Part shown: piece by piece, positions 1 through 6,419 of the stretch
Numbering within the stretch: position 1 is the first letter of the stretch
How the letters are laid out: each line of letters begins with the position of its first letter
Assembly (NCBI GenBank): GCA_026991065.1
Contig: JALXCG010000201.1
Span: 1 to 7,379 of the forward strand
DNA length: 7,379 bases
Direction: 5' to 3'
Source: Gemmatimonadota bacterium
GTDB lineage: Bacteria; GCA-2686955
The notes under the pieces: generated by a model
The model's input: the letters and a program-made list of their open reading frames with translations, nothing else
The model's database searches: none
Told to the model about the DNA's origin: nothing
Position numbers and translations under genes: made by a program

Positions 1-207
1 AATCTGAATGGTGGATTCAATCAGGCCAAAGCGCCCCCGCGCACGGGCATACTGCTGGGCGCGACGATACTCCTCGGCATCATAAACGTCGGCAAAGGGC
101 GCAGGAACGTTCTCCTGCATGGATCGCAGAGTGAGCAGCCGGGTAAGCGCCTGTAAGAGATATTCACCGATGAGCGCGAAGAGAACAATCAGTAGGTAGT
201 GGTTCAT
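1..207 (-). CDS. M48 family (Ste24/CAAX-protease-like) metallopeptidase, N-terminal fragment
   Basis: This gene begins at the ATG complementary to 205-207 and stays open to the window edge, so only the first 69 residues are visible. The N terminus is a hydrophobic membrane segment (residues about 4-27). The pattern VPAPFADVYDAEEYRRAQ, then RARGRFGLIES (residues 34-65), is the typical N-terminal region of Ste24-type M48 proteases, which are integral inner-membrane zinc endopeptidases. In eukaryotes the family trims prenylated proteins; bacterial members have no settled substrate and are generally linked to membrane protein turnover. The catalytic HExxH motif would lie well beyond the left edge and cannot be checked. 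I see no good Shine-Dalgarno in front of this ATG, but the protein aligns with the family from its first residues. It is transcribed divergently from the DUF2333 gene. The family call rests on sequence recognition only. Confidence 0.83.
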   Translation of the reverse strand, partial: MNHYLLIVLFALIGEYLLQALTRLLTLRSMQENVPAPFADVYDAEEYRRAQQYARARGRFGLIESTIQI

Positions 208-402
208 GGAGAATCCGAGGGGTACGGCGAGAGCATGGCGGCGGGTTTTTCAGGAATGGGTTTCCGACGGCGGAAAGGCTAAGCTGTGGACTGTTGAATC
301 AGCGCCACGATGCGCTGCCGCAGATTTCGACCAAGCGTCGTGGATCGGGACGGGCCCGGATCCCGTGATGCAGGCTCTCTCTTGGGTGACTGGTGGTTTT
401 TT
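208..402. other. Divergent intergenic region with two small hairpins
   Basis: These 195 nt separate the divergent starts of the M48 protease and the DUF2333 protein, so promoters for both should lie here. I could not pick out a convincing pair of -35 and -10 hexamers. Two short perfect inverted repeats are present: TTTCCG/CGGAAA around a 4-nt loop at 261-276, and AGCGC/GCGCT around a 6-nt loop at 301-316. Neither is followed by a T-tract, so they are not terminators. An operator or leader role is possible but unsupported. The DUF2333 reading frame can be extended upstream to an ATG at 310, but those 31 residues look non-coding. Confidence 0.4.
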
Positions 403-1401
403 ATGAACAAGGCATTAAGCGCCGCGGCCGCGTTGGTGGTCGTGATCATTGTTTTTCTGGTCTGGAACGGGACCGGAGGGCAGAGCACAACCCCAGCCGC
501 GGACGGCGGCCCCATGGTAACGGATGGTTCAGGTACAGACACGCCGGTGGACCCGCTGGCCCCAGTGGCGATTTCACAGAGCGAGGGCGATGACCCGGAC
601 GAGATCGTGGTCACAGATCCGATTCCGGCCGACAATCGAGTTCTCGGCGAACCTTTCGTGGCATCGCTGGCAAGCCTGGTCAAGGATGAGTTGGATTCGG
701 GCCTGGGCTGGCGGCCCAACGATCTTTTCCTGATCGGCCCGGGCTGGTGGACCGACAATGTCAACAACAAGCAACTGGGCAAGTTGGAAGTTGCCCGGCA
801 AACCTGCCGCATCCTGAAGACGCGGATGTCGCGCAGCAACGATGCCGATGCGTTCGATCCACGGATTGAAAACGCGGAATCCGCGCTTTTCAACGACGCA
901 ACCCGCTACATGCTCCCCTCGGCCGAAAAAAAATACCGCGAAGGTGTGAAATCGCTGGAGGCCTACCAAGCGGCGCTCCGCGACGGCACGGCCGTGTTTC
1001 ACGCGCGATCCAACAACCTCTACGATCTACTCGGTTACTACAAGGATGTGCTTGGATCCTGCCAGGCGATGCTCGTGCGGCAGCGGGAACCGGATGGATC
1101 ACCGGTGTCGACTTTCCGCGCCGATGATTATTTCTACTATTCACGCGGCGTGGCGGAAGCGGTGGCAACGATGGGGCGCGCGGTGACCCAGGATTTCCGC
1201 GAAGAGTTGGAAACCCGCAATCTGATGGGGCTCATGAACCAGGCGCTGGTGTCGCTGGAAGCCGCGGCGGCGCTGGAGCCATGGGTGGTCACCAATGGCG
1301 CGCCGGATGGGATTCTGGCAAATCACCGCCTGAATCTCTCCGGCTATGTCGCGGATGCACGGCAGAAGCTGCACAGCGTGCGTGAAACGCTGAAAAAGTA
1401 G
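403..1401 (+). CDS. DUF2333 family membrane-anchored protein
   Basis: A 332-residue protein of unknown function that I assign to the DUF2333 family (mainly gammaproteobacteria). Residues 4-21 form one hydrophobic segment after a short basic start, so it should be an inner-membrane anchor with the body in the periplasm. A low-complexity Gly/Thr/Pro/Asp linker follows (about 25-75). The conserved core starts near GWRPNDLF (102-109), followed by GPGWWTDNVNNKQLG; the second hallmark is DDYFYYSRGVA (241-251), and the C terminus ends with a helical ARQKLHSVRETLKK. No catalytic motif is visible. I chose the ATG at 403 rather than the in-frame ATG at 310, because the upstream 31 residues are Arg-rich and would bury the signal anchor; a weak GGTGGT lies just before it. 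The gene contains an A8 run at 926-933, with the frame intact. It converges on the phosphatase-like gene with 12 nt between stops. Confidence 0.8.
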   Translation: MNKALSAAAALVVVIIVFLVWNGTGGQSTTPAADGGPMVTDGSGTDTPVDPLAPVAISQSEGDDPDEIVVTDPIPADNRVLGEPFVASLASLVKDELDSGLGWRPNDLFLIGPGWWTDNVNNKQLGKLEVARQTCRILKTRMSRSNDADAFDPRIENAESALFNDATRYMLPSAEKKYREGVKSLEAYQAALRDGTAVFHARSNNLYDLLGYYKDVLGSCQAMLVRQREPDGSPVSTFRADDYFYYSRGVAEAVATMGRAVTQDFREELETRNLMGLMNQALVSLEAAAALEPWVVTNGAPDGILANHRLNLSGYVADARQKLHSVRETLKK

Positions 1402-1413
1402 CGGCCGGCGCTC

Positions 1414-2034
1414 CTACTTCACACCGAGGATCTTCTTGACCTGAGCTTCGGTGGTTTTCATGCCCGCCTTGCGGCCCAACTCCAGCGCCGCCTGCGCCGC
1501 CAGGCCGCGACGCTTGGCGGCATGGAGGGCGATCGCGGCACCAACGCGATCGCTACTGGCGCAGTAGATGTAGGTGGACTTCTCGCGCGCCAGGGCTTCA
1601 TCGAGCATGGCGAAGAGCTTCTTCTGCAACTTGGCATCACCCAGCTTGTCGGCGGTCACCGCGATCTGGGTAAAACTGCCGCCCGCCTTCTCAACGACGC
1701 TCTTGGCATCATAGCCGGCGCGCTTCAGTTCGCTGTCCGGAAGCAGGGCGACGATCGGAATCTTCTGCGCCACAAGGTTCTTGAGACGCTCTTCGGTAGG
1801 CATGGGAGCAGCAATCAACTTGTGCTCAACCAGGTGTTCCCCCTGGCGGATGATCAACGGGGTCAAGGTGATGGTCGACTTGCCACTGGAGGCTCCGGTA
1901 TTGAGCGTCGGCTCTCCGGCTTTCGGGGTGCTGGAGTTCTGGGCACACGCCGCCGGCACAAGGCCACAGGCCAGGGCGAGCAGACCGCAGAGAAGTCGGC
2001 CGCTGGCGGCGATGGAGTGGGTCTTCCGAGTCAC
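1414..2034 (-). CDS. Exported protein with tyrosine-phosphatase-like (beta-lactamase-hydrolase-like) domain
   Basis: A 206-residue protein starting at a GTG (complement of 2032-2034). GAGGAG lies 7 nt upstream, which decides this start over an ATG 40 codons earlier. Residues 1-31 form a signal peptide: basic TRK, then a Leu/Ala-rich core. Cleavage could follow Ala-Cys-Ala (29-31), or Cys30 could be a weak lipobox cysteine, so it may be periplasmic or a lipoprotein. After a Ser/Thr/Gly linker the domain begins near residue 60. The P-loop-like motif YCASSDRVGAA (157-167) has Cys158 and Arg163 in CX4R spacing, as in the DUF442/beta-lactamase-hydrolase-like branch of the phosphatase fold, where CASGNRVGA is usual. 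The helix with ALELGRKAGM and the end AQVKKILGV also fit that branch. Here the Gly of the loop is Ser161 and the usual Asn is Asp162, so activity is uncertain. The substrate is unknown. It converges with the DUF2333 gene. Confidence 0.75.
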   Translation of the reverse strand: MTRKTHSIAASGRLLCGLLALACGLVPAACAQNSSTPKAGEPTLNTGASSGKSTITLTPLIIRQGEHLVEHKLIAAPMPTEERLKNLVAQKIPIVALLPDSELKRAGYDAKSVVEKAGGSFTQIAVTADKLGDAKLQKKLFAMLDEALAREKSTYIYCASSDRVGAAIALHAAKRRGLAAQAALELGRKAGMKTTEAQVKKILGVK

Positions 2035-2041
2035 GAGGTCT

Positions 2042-2047
2042 CTCCTC
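2042..2047 (-). promoter_or_regulatory. Shine-Dalgarno (GAGGAG) of the phosphatase-like gene
   Basis: The minus strand reads GAGGAG, then 7 nt, then GTG. This near-perfect Shine-Dalgarno at ideal spacing fixes the non-ATG start. The choice also places the signal peptide at the very N terminus. Confidence 0.8.
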
Positions 2048-2305
2048 TTTGGGGATTCGTGGGGTTTCCAGATGGGAGTGCGCGGCACGGATTGAGCGCG
2101 CGACCGAGATAAAGAAGATAGCGCAGCGATGCGGCCCCGGCGCGGATTTCTCACCTGGGCTCCACGCGTGCCCGATCCCCTGGAGGCACAAAAAGGGGAA
2201 GCCGCGCCAGGGCCGGGCGGAAAGAGGAGAGACTCCAGGCGATCGCGCGAGCTGCGGGTGCTTCAACTCGGGGAGGAGGGACGATCGGCAAGGGGACGTT
2301 CCACC

Positions 2306-2328
2306 CGGTAGCGCTGGCGCGGCTACCG
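2306..2328. repeat. Inverted repeat/hairpin, 7-bp stem
   Basis: CGGTAGC at 2306-2312 is perfectly complementary to GCTACCG at 2322-2328. Two inner G-C pairs could extend the stem. CCC at 2304-2306 with GGG at 2331-2333 could add an outer stem across a bulge. There is no T-tract on either strand, so this is not a classical rho-independent terminator. It sits in the middle of the large gene-free stretch. Confidence 0.45.
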
Positions 2329-2519
2329 CCGGGACATCGTTGCAATCGCTGTACCAGTGGCTCTCCGCCGGCCACGGTGCCGCGGGTCATCGGCCATCCC
2401 CTTGTCACCACCGATGTTGCGACGAGGCAATGCGCTTCGACGGAAATCCGAGAGCTGCCGCGCGGGGAGGCTGGGTGCTCGCTGACTGAGCAGCCCCCGC
2501 GGCGGGGTGCGCGGAATCT

Positions 2520-2894
2520 CTACAGATGGACAACGGTAGCTCCCCAACCGCCACGGTGAGCAGGTGCATCGGCAAACGAGCGCACCGCCGGATGCGATTT
2601 CAGGAGCGCACGAATGATGCGCCGCTGCACACCACGACCTCGACCGTGTACGATGCGGACTTCGGTCCAACCGCGGGCAACCACCTCCTCCAGGTAGCTC
2701 TCCACTACCGCTCTGGTTTCCGCGGGACGGAACGAATGGAGATCGAGCACCGGCTCAAGAGGGACCACGATGACTTCATCGGGCTCACCGACAACGCGGG
2801 AAGGGTCTGCGGATTCACCGGGCTCCGCGCTTGTGGAGTCGGTTGCTGCGGTGGGCGGCGTTTGGGGGCGCGATGGTTTCGGCTCGGGTAGCAT
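2520..2894 (-). CDS. Smr (small MutS-related) domain protein
   Basis: A 124-residue stand-alone Smr-domain protein. Residues 1-45 are a Pro/Ser/Thr/Asp-rich, probably disordered extension. The Smr domain runs from about 46 to the C terminus. It carries the three hallmarks: LDLH (50-53), HGRGRG (83-88, fitting HGxGxG) and GGWGAT (115-120), with the helix IRALLKSHPAV between the last two. Smr domains bind branched or structured nucleic acid and several are nicking endonucleases or act on mRNA; which role a short bacterial member such as this has is not settled. There is no Shine-Dalgarno before the ATG, and the extension is poor in conserved residues. A GTG start near DEVIVV (around residue 43) is therefore a possible alternative. 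It is divergent from the phosphohydrolase pair with 29 nt between the start codons, so the two promoters must overlap or reach into the coding sequences. Confidence 0.92.
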   Translation of the reverse strand: MLPEPKPSRPQTPPTAATDSTSAEPGESADPSRVVGEPDEVIVVPLEPVLDLHSFRPAETRAVVESYLEEVVARGWTEVRIVHGRGRGVQRRIIRALLKSHPAVRSFADAPAHRGGWGATVVHL

Positions 2895-2912
2895 CTTCGG
2901 GTTTTCAACGGT

Positions 2913-2917
2913 GGAGG
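2913..2917 (+). promoter_or_regulatory. Shine-Dalgarno (GGAGG) of the first phosphohydrolase
   Basis: GGAGG ends 6 nt before the ATG at 2924. It selects that start over an in-frame ATG at 2831, which would overlap the 5' end of the divergent Smr gene and add an unconserved, basic 31-residue tail. Confidence 0.75.
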
Positions 2918-2923
2918 CTGCGA

Positions 2924-4510
2924 ATGAAGCAGAAGTTGCTGGTGGTCGCCCTGGATGGGGCCACCTGGGATGTGGCTGAACCGCTGATCGCGGCCGGCCG
3001 CATGCCGTCTCTGGCGGCGCTGCTGCAGGAGGGTCCGAGTGGTCGGCTGCTTTCGACTGTACCTCCGGTCACACCGCCGGCGTTCGCATCCATGTTTACC
3101 GGGGTGGAGCCTGCCCGTCATGGGGTTTTCGATTTTTTTGGGCATGCACCGGCGGATTTTCGGCGGCGCCCCCCCATCAGCACCCGCGACCTGCGCGCGC
3201 CAACAGTCTGGAGCCTGCTGGCGGCAGCAGGCTTGCGCGTGGGACTGGTGTATATGCCGATGACCTGGCCCCCCGACCCGGCGCTGCGCTTCGTCGTCAG
3301 CAGCCAGCCCGGGGCAACCGGGGTCCACCCGGAGAGCCTCCGGGATGAGCTGCAGCGAACGGCGGGGAAAGACCACCTGCGTCCAGCGCGGCGCCGTCCG
3401 CGGCAAGAGCGAACGGCGGCCATGGCCGCGGCAGAATCCACCCGCCACAAGACGATCCTTCATCTTGCCGGTACTCAGGAATGGGATCTCCTGGCGGTCT
3501 GCGTCAAGGCAACCGATGCGATTGCCCACTGTGCATGGCCAAGTGTCCCTTCGGCGCCACAAGTTGGGGCGTTGGCGGCGGCCTATGAGCAGGCAGACAG
3601 GCTGCTCGGAGAGTTGCGGCGCCGCGCACCTCAGGCGCGGGTCCTGGTGGTGTCGGATCACGGACATGGTCCCTGCACGGCCACTTTCGGCCTGAACCAG
3701 TGGCTGCTCCGCCACGGCTGGCTGGTGCTGCGCCCGGCCTTTCGCCCGTCCCTGCACTCGATTGCTCTCTATCGACTTCTGCGCGCCGGCAGCCGCAACG
3801 GTTGGGATCACTTCCTGCGGATGGTCGACTGGCGCCGCAGCCGTGCCTACGGCGGCACCAGCACCGAGCAGGGTGTCTATCTCAATCTGGCCGGGCGCGA
3901 GCCTGGAGGCGTGGTGCGCCCGGGGCGCGAGGCACGGAAACTAGCGGCGGAGATCGCGAGCGCTCTGGAGAAGCTGACATTGCCGGCGGAACTTGCTGAG
4001 AGAATGCGCCCGAGCGAGCGGGAATCTGGTGTGCGCGCCACACCCATGGACCAGACGCGGGGCCCCTACGCGCACCTGGGGCCCGAAATCGCACTCTCCC
4101 TCTGGGGAGGAGCAGTCATTGCCCGCGAAGGGCTGCGGCCTGGACCGCTCTTCAAGGCAGCCGCGGACGGCAGCGGTACCCATCGGCCACTGGGCCTGTT
4201 TGCTCTCGGCGGAGACGGCATGCGCAGATACAGAGAGTCCGGCGACGTTGTGGCCAGGATCGAGGATGTGGCCGCTACCATCCTCAACCTCTGCGGCTAC
4301 GCGGCCCCGTCGGAGTGGAGCGGGTGCTCGTTGCTGGCCGGGCCCCACAAGCGCGGTGAAGAGACGTCATGGAAGCAGCTACGACCACTGCCCCGGCTCT
4401 CCTCCGCCACTCCGGCCATGGCGCCAGGCCCCGAAAACGCGGCCGGCCTGGAGGAACGAGCCGCCGTAAAACGGGCGCTGCGCGATTGGGGGTACCTCGA
4501 TGACGAATGA
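2924..4510 (+). CDS. Alkaline-phosphatase-superfamily phosphohydrolase/phosphodiesterase, copy 1
   Basis: A 528-residue protein of the AP superfamily (type I phosphodiesterase/nucleotide pyrophosphatase-like group), probably cytoplasmic since it has no signal peptide or membrane segment. The active site can be traced: Asp11 in LDGATWD, a predicted nucleophile Thr50 in PPVTPP, Asp198 and His202 in ATDAIAHCAW, Asp245 and His246 in SDHGHG, and His420 in GTHRPLG. These match the two-metal-site ligands of the family. The insertion with RATPMDQTRGPY (around 367-378) lies between the last two. The C terminus keeps the motif RAAVKRALRDWGYL, commonly found at the end of family members. The substrate cannot be read from sequence. 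The ATG at 2924 is chosen for its Shine-Dalgarno and for alignment with the paralogue. The stop codon lies inside the next gene, which overlaps by 11 nt. T7 (3133-3139) and C7 (3169-3175) runs are present, with the frame intact. Confidence 0.9.
   Translation: MKQKLLVVALDGATWDVAEPLIAAGRMPSLAALLQEGPSGRLLSTVPPVTPPAFASMFTGVEPARHGVFDFFGHAPADFRRRPPISTRDLRAPTVWSLLAAAGLRVGLVYMPMTWPPDPALRFVVSSQPGATGVHPESLRDELQRTAGKDHLRPARRRPRQERTAAMAAAESTRHKTILHLAGTQEWDLLAVCVKATDAIAHCAWPSVPSAPQVGALAAAYEQADRLLGELRRRAPQARVLVVSDHGHGPCTATFGLNQWLLRHGWLVLRPAFRPSLHSIALYRLLRAGSRNGWDHFLRMVDWRRSRAYGGTSTEQGVYLNLAGREPGGVVRPGREARKLAAEIASALEKLTLPAELAERMRPSERESGVRATPMDQTRGPYAHLGPEIALSLWGGAVIAREGLRPGPLFKAAADGSGTHRPLGLFALGGDGMRRYRESGDVVARIEDVAATILNLCGYAAPSEWSGCSLLAGPHKRGEETSWKQLRPLPRLSSATPAMAPGPENAAGLEERAAVKRALRDWGYLDDE
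4488..4492 (+). promoter_or_regulatory. Possible internal ribosome binding site for phosphohydrolase copy 2
   Basis: GGGGG within the last codons of copy 1 lies 7 nt before the ATG at 4500. It is a poor Shine-Dalgarno by itself. The 11-nt overlap suggests that translation of copy 2 depends at least partly on ribosomes finishing copy 1. Confidence 0.4.
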
Positions 4511-6026
4511 CGGGCGGGTGAGGCGCCGCACCTTGGTCATCGGCCTCGACGGCGCGACCTGGGATCTGCTGGGACCGCTCTGTGAACGCGACCTGATGCC
4601 CAATCTGCGCGCCTTGCGCGACCAAAGCCTCTGGGGTGTGCTCAACGCCACCTACCCACCAGTTACGGCCCCTTCCTGGACCACCTTCGCCACCGGCGTG
4701 AATCCCGGCCGACATGGGGTGTTCGACTTCTTCACCCTTGAACCCGGAAAATACGGCAAACGACTGATCGACTTGGCGCAGCCCGCCGCGCCGCCGATCT
4801 GGCAAAGGGTAAAGGCTGCCGGAGGCACGCCCGTGGTGATCAACTTCCCCGCGCTCTACCCGGCAACTCCCGATTGCGGAGTCTCGGTGGCGGGCATGCT
4901 GGCCCCAAACACCGATTCCCGATTCTTCTCCCCGCGCCATCTATTCACGGCGTTGCGCCCACGCGTGGGTGAGTATCAAATCGATGTACGCTGGCCCGGC
5001 GGCGGGGCGGAGGCTTTGCCTCGCTATTGCCGCGCGATTGCCGCCCTGACCAGGGCACGGACCCGCTGGGCCGAGGCGATTCTGACCGCCGGTGCGTGGG
5101 ACCTTGCCATCGTTGTCTATGTCACGCTGGATCGCCTGGGGCACAAGGCTTGGGGAGTTCTACAGCAACTGGCGAGAGGCGACGACAAGCCGGAGACGGA
5201 ACTGACGGTGGCAGTGGGTGAGGCCCTGACGGAGTTGGACCGCGGTATTGGGCAGTTGCTGGCCATGGCGGGGCCGGATACCGACATCTACCTGGCATCC
5301 GATCATGGCTTTGGGCCCGGCGGCGAGGTCTTCGAGCCCAACGTGCTGCTGGCGGAGCGGGGGCTGCTGGCACTGCATGGCGGTCGCACCGCCCTGGTCC
5401 GCATGGCGAAGCGGTTGCGCGACGGATTGATCGCGCCGGCGGGGCGGGTGGCGCGAAAGGGCTGGGGGGTGGCCCCAACCACCACCGGACGCGCCTTCGC
5501 CCATCTGGTCGATTGGTCACGCACGCGCGCGTTCGCCTTGTCGGTCACTGACATGGGGATCTATGTCAATCAGCAGGGACGCTTTCCACAGGGAATGGTA
5601 AGAGGAGAGGCGGACCGCCGGGCGGTGGTGGAGGAGGTGATGGCCTGCCTTGCGGAGTTGCGCCATCCCCTCAGCGGTCGGCGATTGGCGGTCGAAACCC
5701 GCAGGCGTGAAGAGATCTTCCATGGACAATGGACAGAGGCGGCGCCGGACCTGCTTTTTGTTGTCGAGGGTGGTGCTCTTCACAGCGGTACGCGCACACA
5801 CGGTGCGCGGGTCCACGCCGCGGACTTTCTGCGGGGAGACGGCAACCACCGGCAAGAGGGCATATTCGCCTGCCGGGCGGTTGGCATCGGTTCCGGCCGG
5901 ACTCGTCATCCCTGGGCGATCGAGGACATCGCCCCAACCATTCTGCAACGCATGGGGATTCCCGGTGCCGCGGAGATGGATGGCGTGGACAGGCTGGGCG
6001 ACAGGTGCAGTGAGAGGCATCGCTGA
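4500..6026 (+). CDS. Alkaline-phosphatase-superfamily phosphohydrolase/phosphodiesterase, copy 2
   Basis: A 508-residue paralogue of the preceding protein, also without signal peptide or membrane segment. Matching active-site positions are Asp17 in LDGATWD, predicted nucleophile Thr56 in PPVTAP, Asp211 and His215 in TLDRLGHKAW, Asp268 and His269 in SDHGFG, and His450 in GNHRQEG. The late motif WAIEDIAPTILQRMGIPG followed by EMDGVDRL is typical of this group. It lacks the extra C-terminal WGYL tail seen in copy 1, ending soon after the EMDG motif. Its core motifs look closer to the family consensus than those of copy 1 (for example PPVTAPSWTTFATGVNPGRHG). It overlaps copy 1 by 11 nt in a different frame, so the two are surely co-transcribed and probably made in similar amounts. 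They may form a heterodimer or act on consecutive or related phosphoesters; this is inference. The stop is 27 nt from the convergent DsrE-like gene. Confidence 0.92.
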   Translation: MTNDGRVRRRTLVIGLDGATWDLLGPLCERDLMPNLRALRDQSLWGVLNATYPPVTAPSWTTFATGVNPGRHGVFDFFTLEPGKYGKRLIDLAQPAAPPIWQRVKAAGGTPVVINFPALYPATPDCGVSVAGMLAPNTDSRFFSPRHLFTALRPRVGEYQIDVRWPGGGAEALPRYCRAIAALTRARTRWAEAILTAGAWDLAIVVYVTLDRLGHKAWGVLQQLARGDDKPETELTVAVGEALTELDRGIGQLLAMAGPDTDIYLASDHGFGPGGEVFEPNVLLAERGLLALHGGRTALVRMAKRLRDGLIAPAGRVARKGWGVAPTTTGRAFAHLVDWSRTRAFALSVTDMGIYVNQQGRFPQGMVRGEADRRAVVEEVMACLAELRHPLSGRRLAVETRRREEIFHGQWTEAAPDLLFVVEGGALHSGTRTHGARVHAADFLRGDGNHRQEGIFACRAVGIGSGRTRHPWAIEDIAPTILQRMGIPGAAEMDGVDRLGDRCSERHR

Positions 6027-6053
6027 AAGCAGCAGCCCGGACACGGCCCCCGA

Positions 6054-6404
6054 TTAGTAAACGAGCACCTTGTCTGCTTCCAGAGTCAATTCCGCCAGGT
6101 CACCAAGTCGGGTGACCAGGATCCCCGCGAGCAGATCCTCTTCCCGGATTCCTCTCGCGGCACAACACATCCGACAGGCCATCACCGTGCCACGACGGAG
6201 GATCGGTTTCAGCATGCGCTCGACATTGTAATAACCTTGCGGGGTATCTTGTCCCTTCTTGCCGCAGAAAACGCCGTCGGCGGTCAAGTACACGCTGAGT
6301 TCCAGATCCTCTTCGATCTTGAGCAGTGCATCGGCAAGGCGCAGTGCTTGATAGGCGCGCTCCGACCCATATGGGGCGTCGTGAATAATCATCAAGAGGT
6401 TCAT
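6054..6404 (-). CDS. DsrE/DsrF-like family protein
   Basis: A 116-residue soluble protein of the DsrE-like family (small Rossmann-like fold, usually oligomeric). The start MNLLMIIHDAPYGSERAYQALRLA is the first strand and helix of the family. GQDTPQGYYNVERML in the middle and LAELTLEADKVLVY at the end are equally characteristic. Cysteines are at 47 (GVFCGKKG) and in CRMCC at 77, 80 and 81. In sulfur oxidisers DsrE-type proteins carry persulfide on a conserved cysteine, and Cys80 occupies the likely equivalent position. Members with this exact layout are widespread and mostly uncharacterised, so sulfur transfer is inferred. GGAG lies 8 nt before the ATG, and a strong hairpin stands just upstream. 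It lies 113 nt downstream of the QmoC-like gene on the same strand, which suggests co-transcription and a sulfur-metabolism role. It converges on phosphohydrolase copy 2. Confidence 0.85.
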   Translation of the reverse strand: MNLLMIIHDAPYGSERAYQALRLADALLKIEEDLELSVYLTADGVFCGKKGQDTPQGYYNVERMLKPILRRGTVMACRMCCAARGIREEDLLAGILVTRLGDLAELTLEADKVLVY

Positions 6405-6419
6405 CGGGAGATCTCCGCG

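Larger units (their letters stand above)
2035..2519. other. 485-nt intergenic stretch, no convincing gene; potential RNA structure
   Basis: This stretch lies between the stop of the Smr gene and the start of the phosphatase-like gene, both on the minus strand. Open frames exist on both strands, but their translations are Arg/Pro/Gly/Ser-rich, have no recognisable domain, and look like chance frames in GC-rich DNA. I found no tRNA, tmRNA, RNase P or SRP RNA signature by eye. Structures seen are CGGTAGC/GCTACCG (2306-2312 with 2322-2328) and CCTGGAG/CTCCAGG (2179-2185 with 2233-2239). A short GC hairpin near 2495-2507 lies just after the Smr stop and has no U-tract. A small AT-richer patch at 2108-2120 could hold a minus-strand -10 element for the phosphatase-like gene, but I see no matching -35. 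A leader or small RNA is possible and unproven. Confidence 0.4.

Noticed and set aside
279-893. A 204-codon open frame on the minus strand opposite the DUF2333 gene.
   Set aside because: The translation is Ser/Arg/Pro-rich without recognisable motifs. The opposite strand carries a protein with family hallmarks.
926-933. A8 run in the DUF2333 gene as a slippage or phase-variation site (also T7 at 3133-3139 and C7 at 3169-3175 in the first phosphohydrolase).
   Set aside because: All three runs code normal residues in intact frames. There is no alternative frame with a meaningful continuation, and runs of this length occur by chance.
2049-2489. Possible 146-residue plus-strand gene in the large intergenic stretch.
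   Set aside because: The translation has no domain, has an odd Arg/Gly/Ala/Cys composition, and has no clear Shine-Dalgarno. It also covers the Shine-Dalgarno and upstream region of the minus-strand phosphatase-like gene.
2495-2507. GC hairpin after the Smr stop as a rho-independent terminator.
   Set aside because: The stem is only about 4-5 bp with a tight loop and no U-tract follows on the minus strand.
2705-3811. A 1.1-kb open frame on the minus strand opposite the Smr start and phosphohydrolase copy 1.
   Set aside because: Its translation is Arg/Gln/Pro/His-rich and has no domain. It overlaps two well-supported genes whose motifs are clear. It is a chance frame in GC-rich DNA.
6027-6053. 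Bidirectional terminator between the convergent phosphohydrolase copy 2 and DsrE-like genes.
   Set aside because: The 27 nt contain no inverted repeat followed by a T-tract on either strand. The 12-nt gap at 1402-1413 has palindromic GGCCGG/CCGGC bases but likewise no T-tract.
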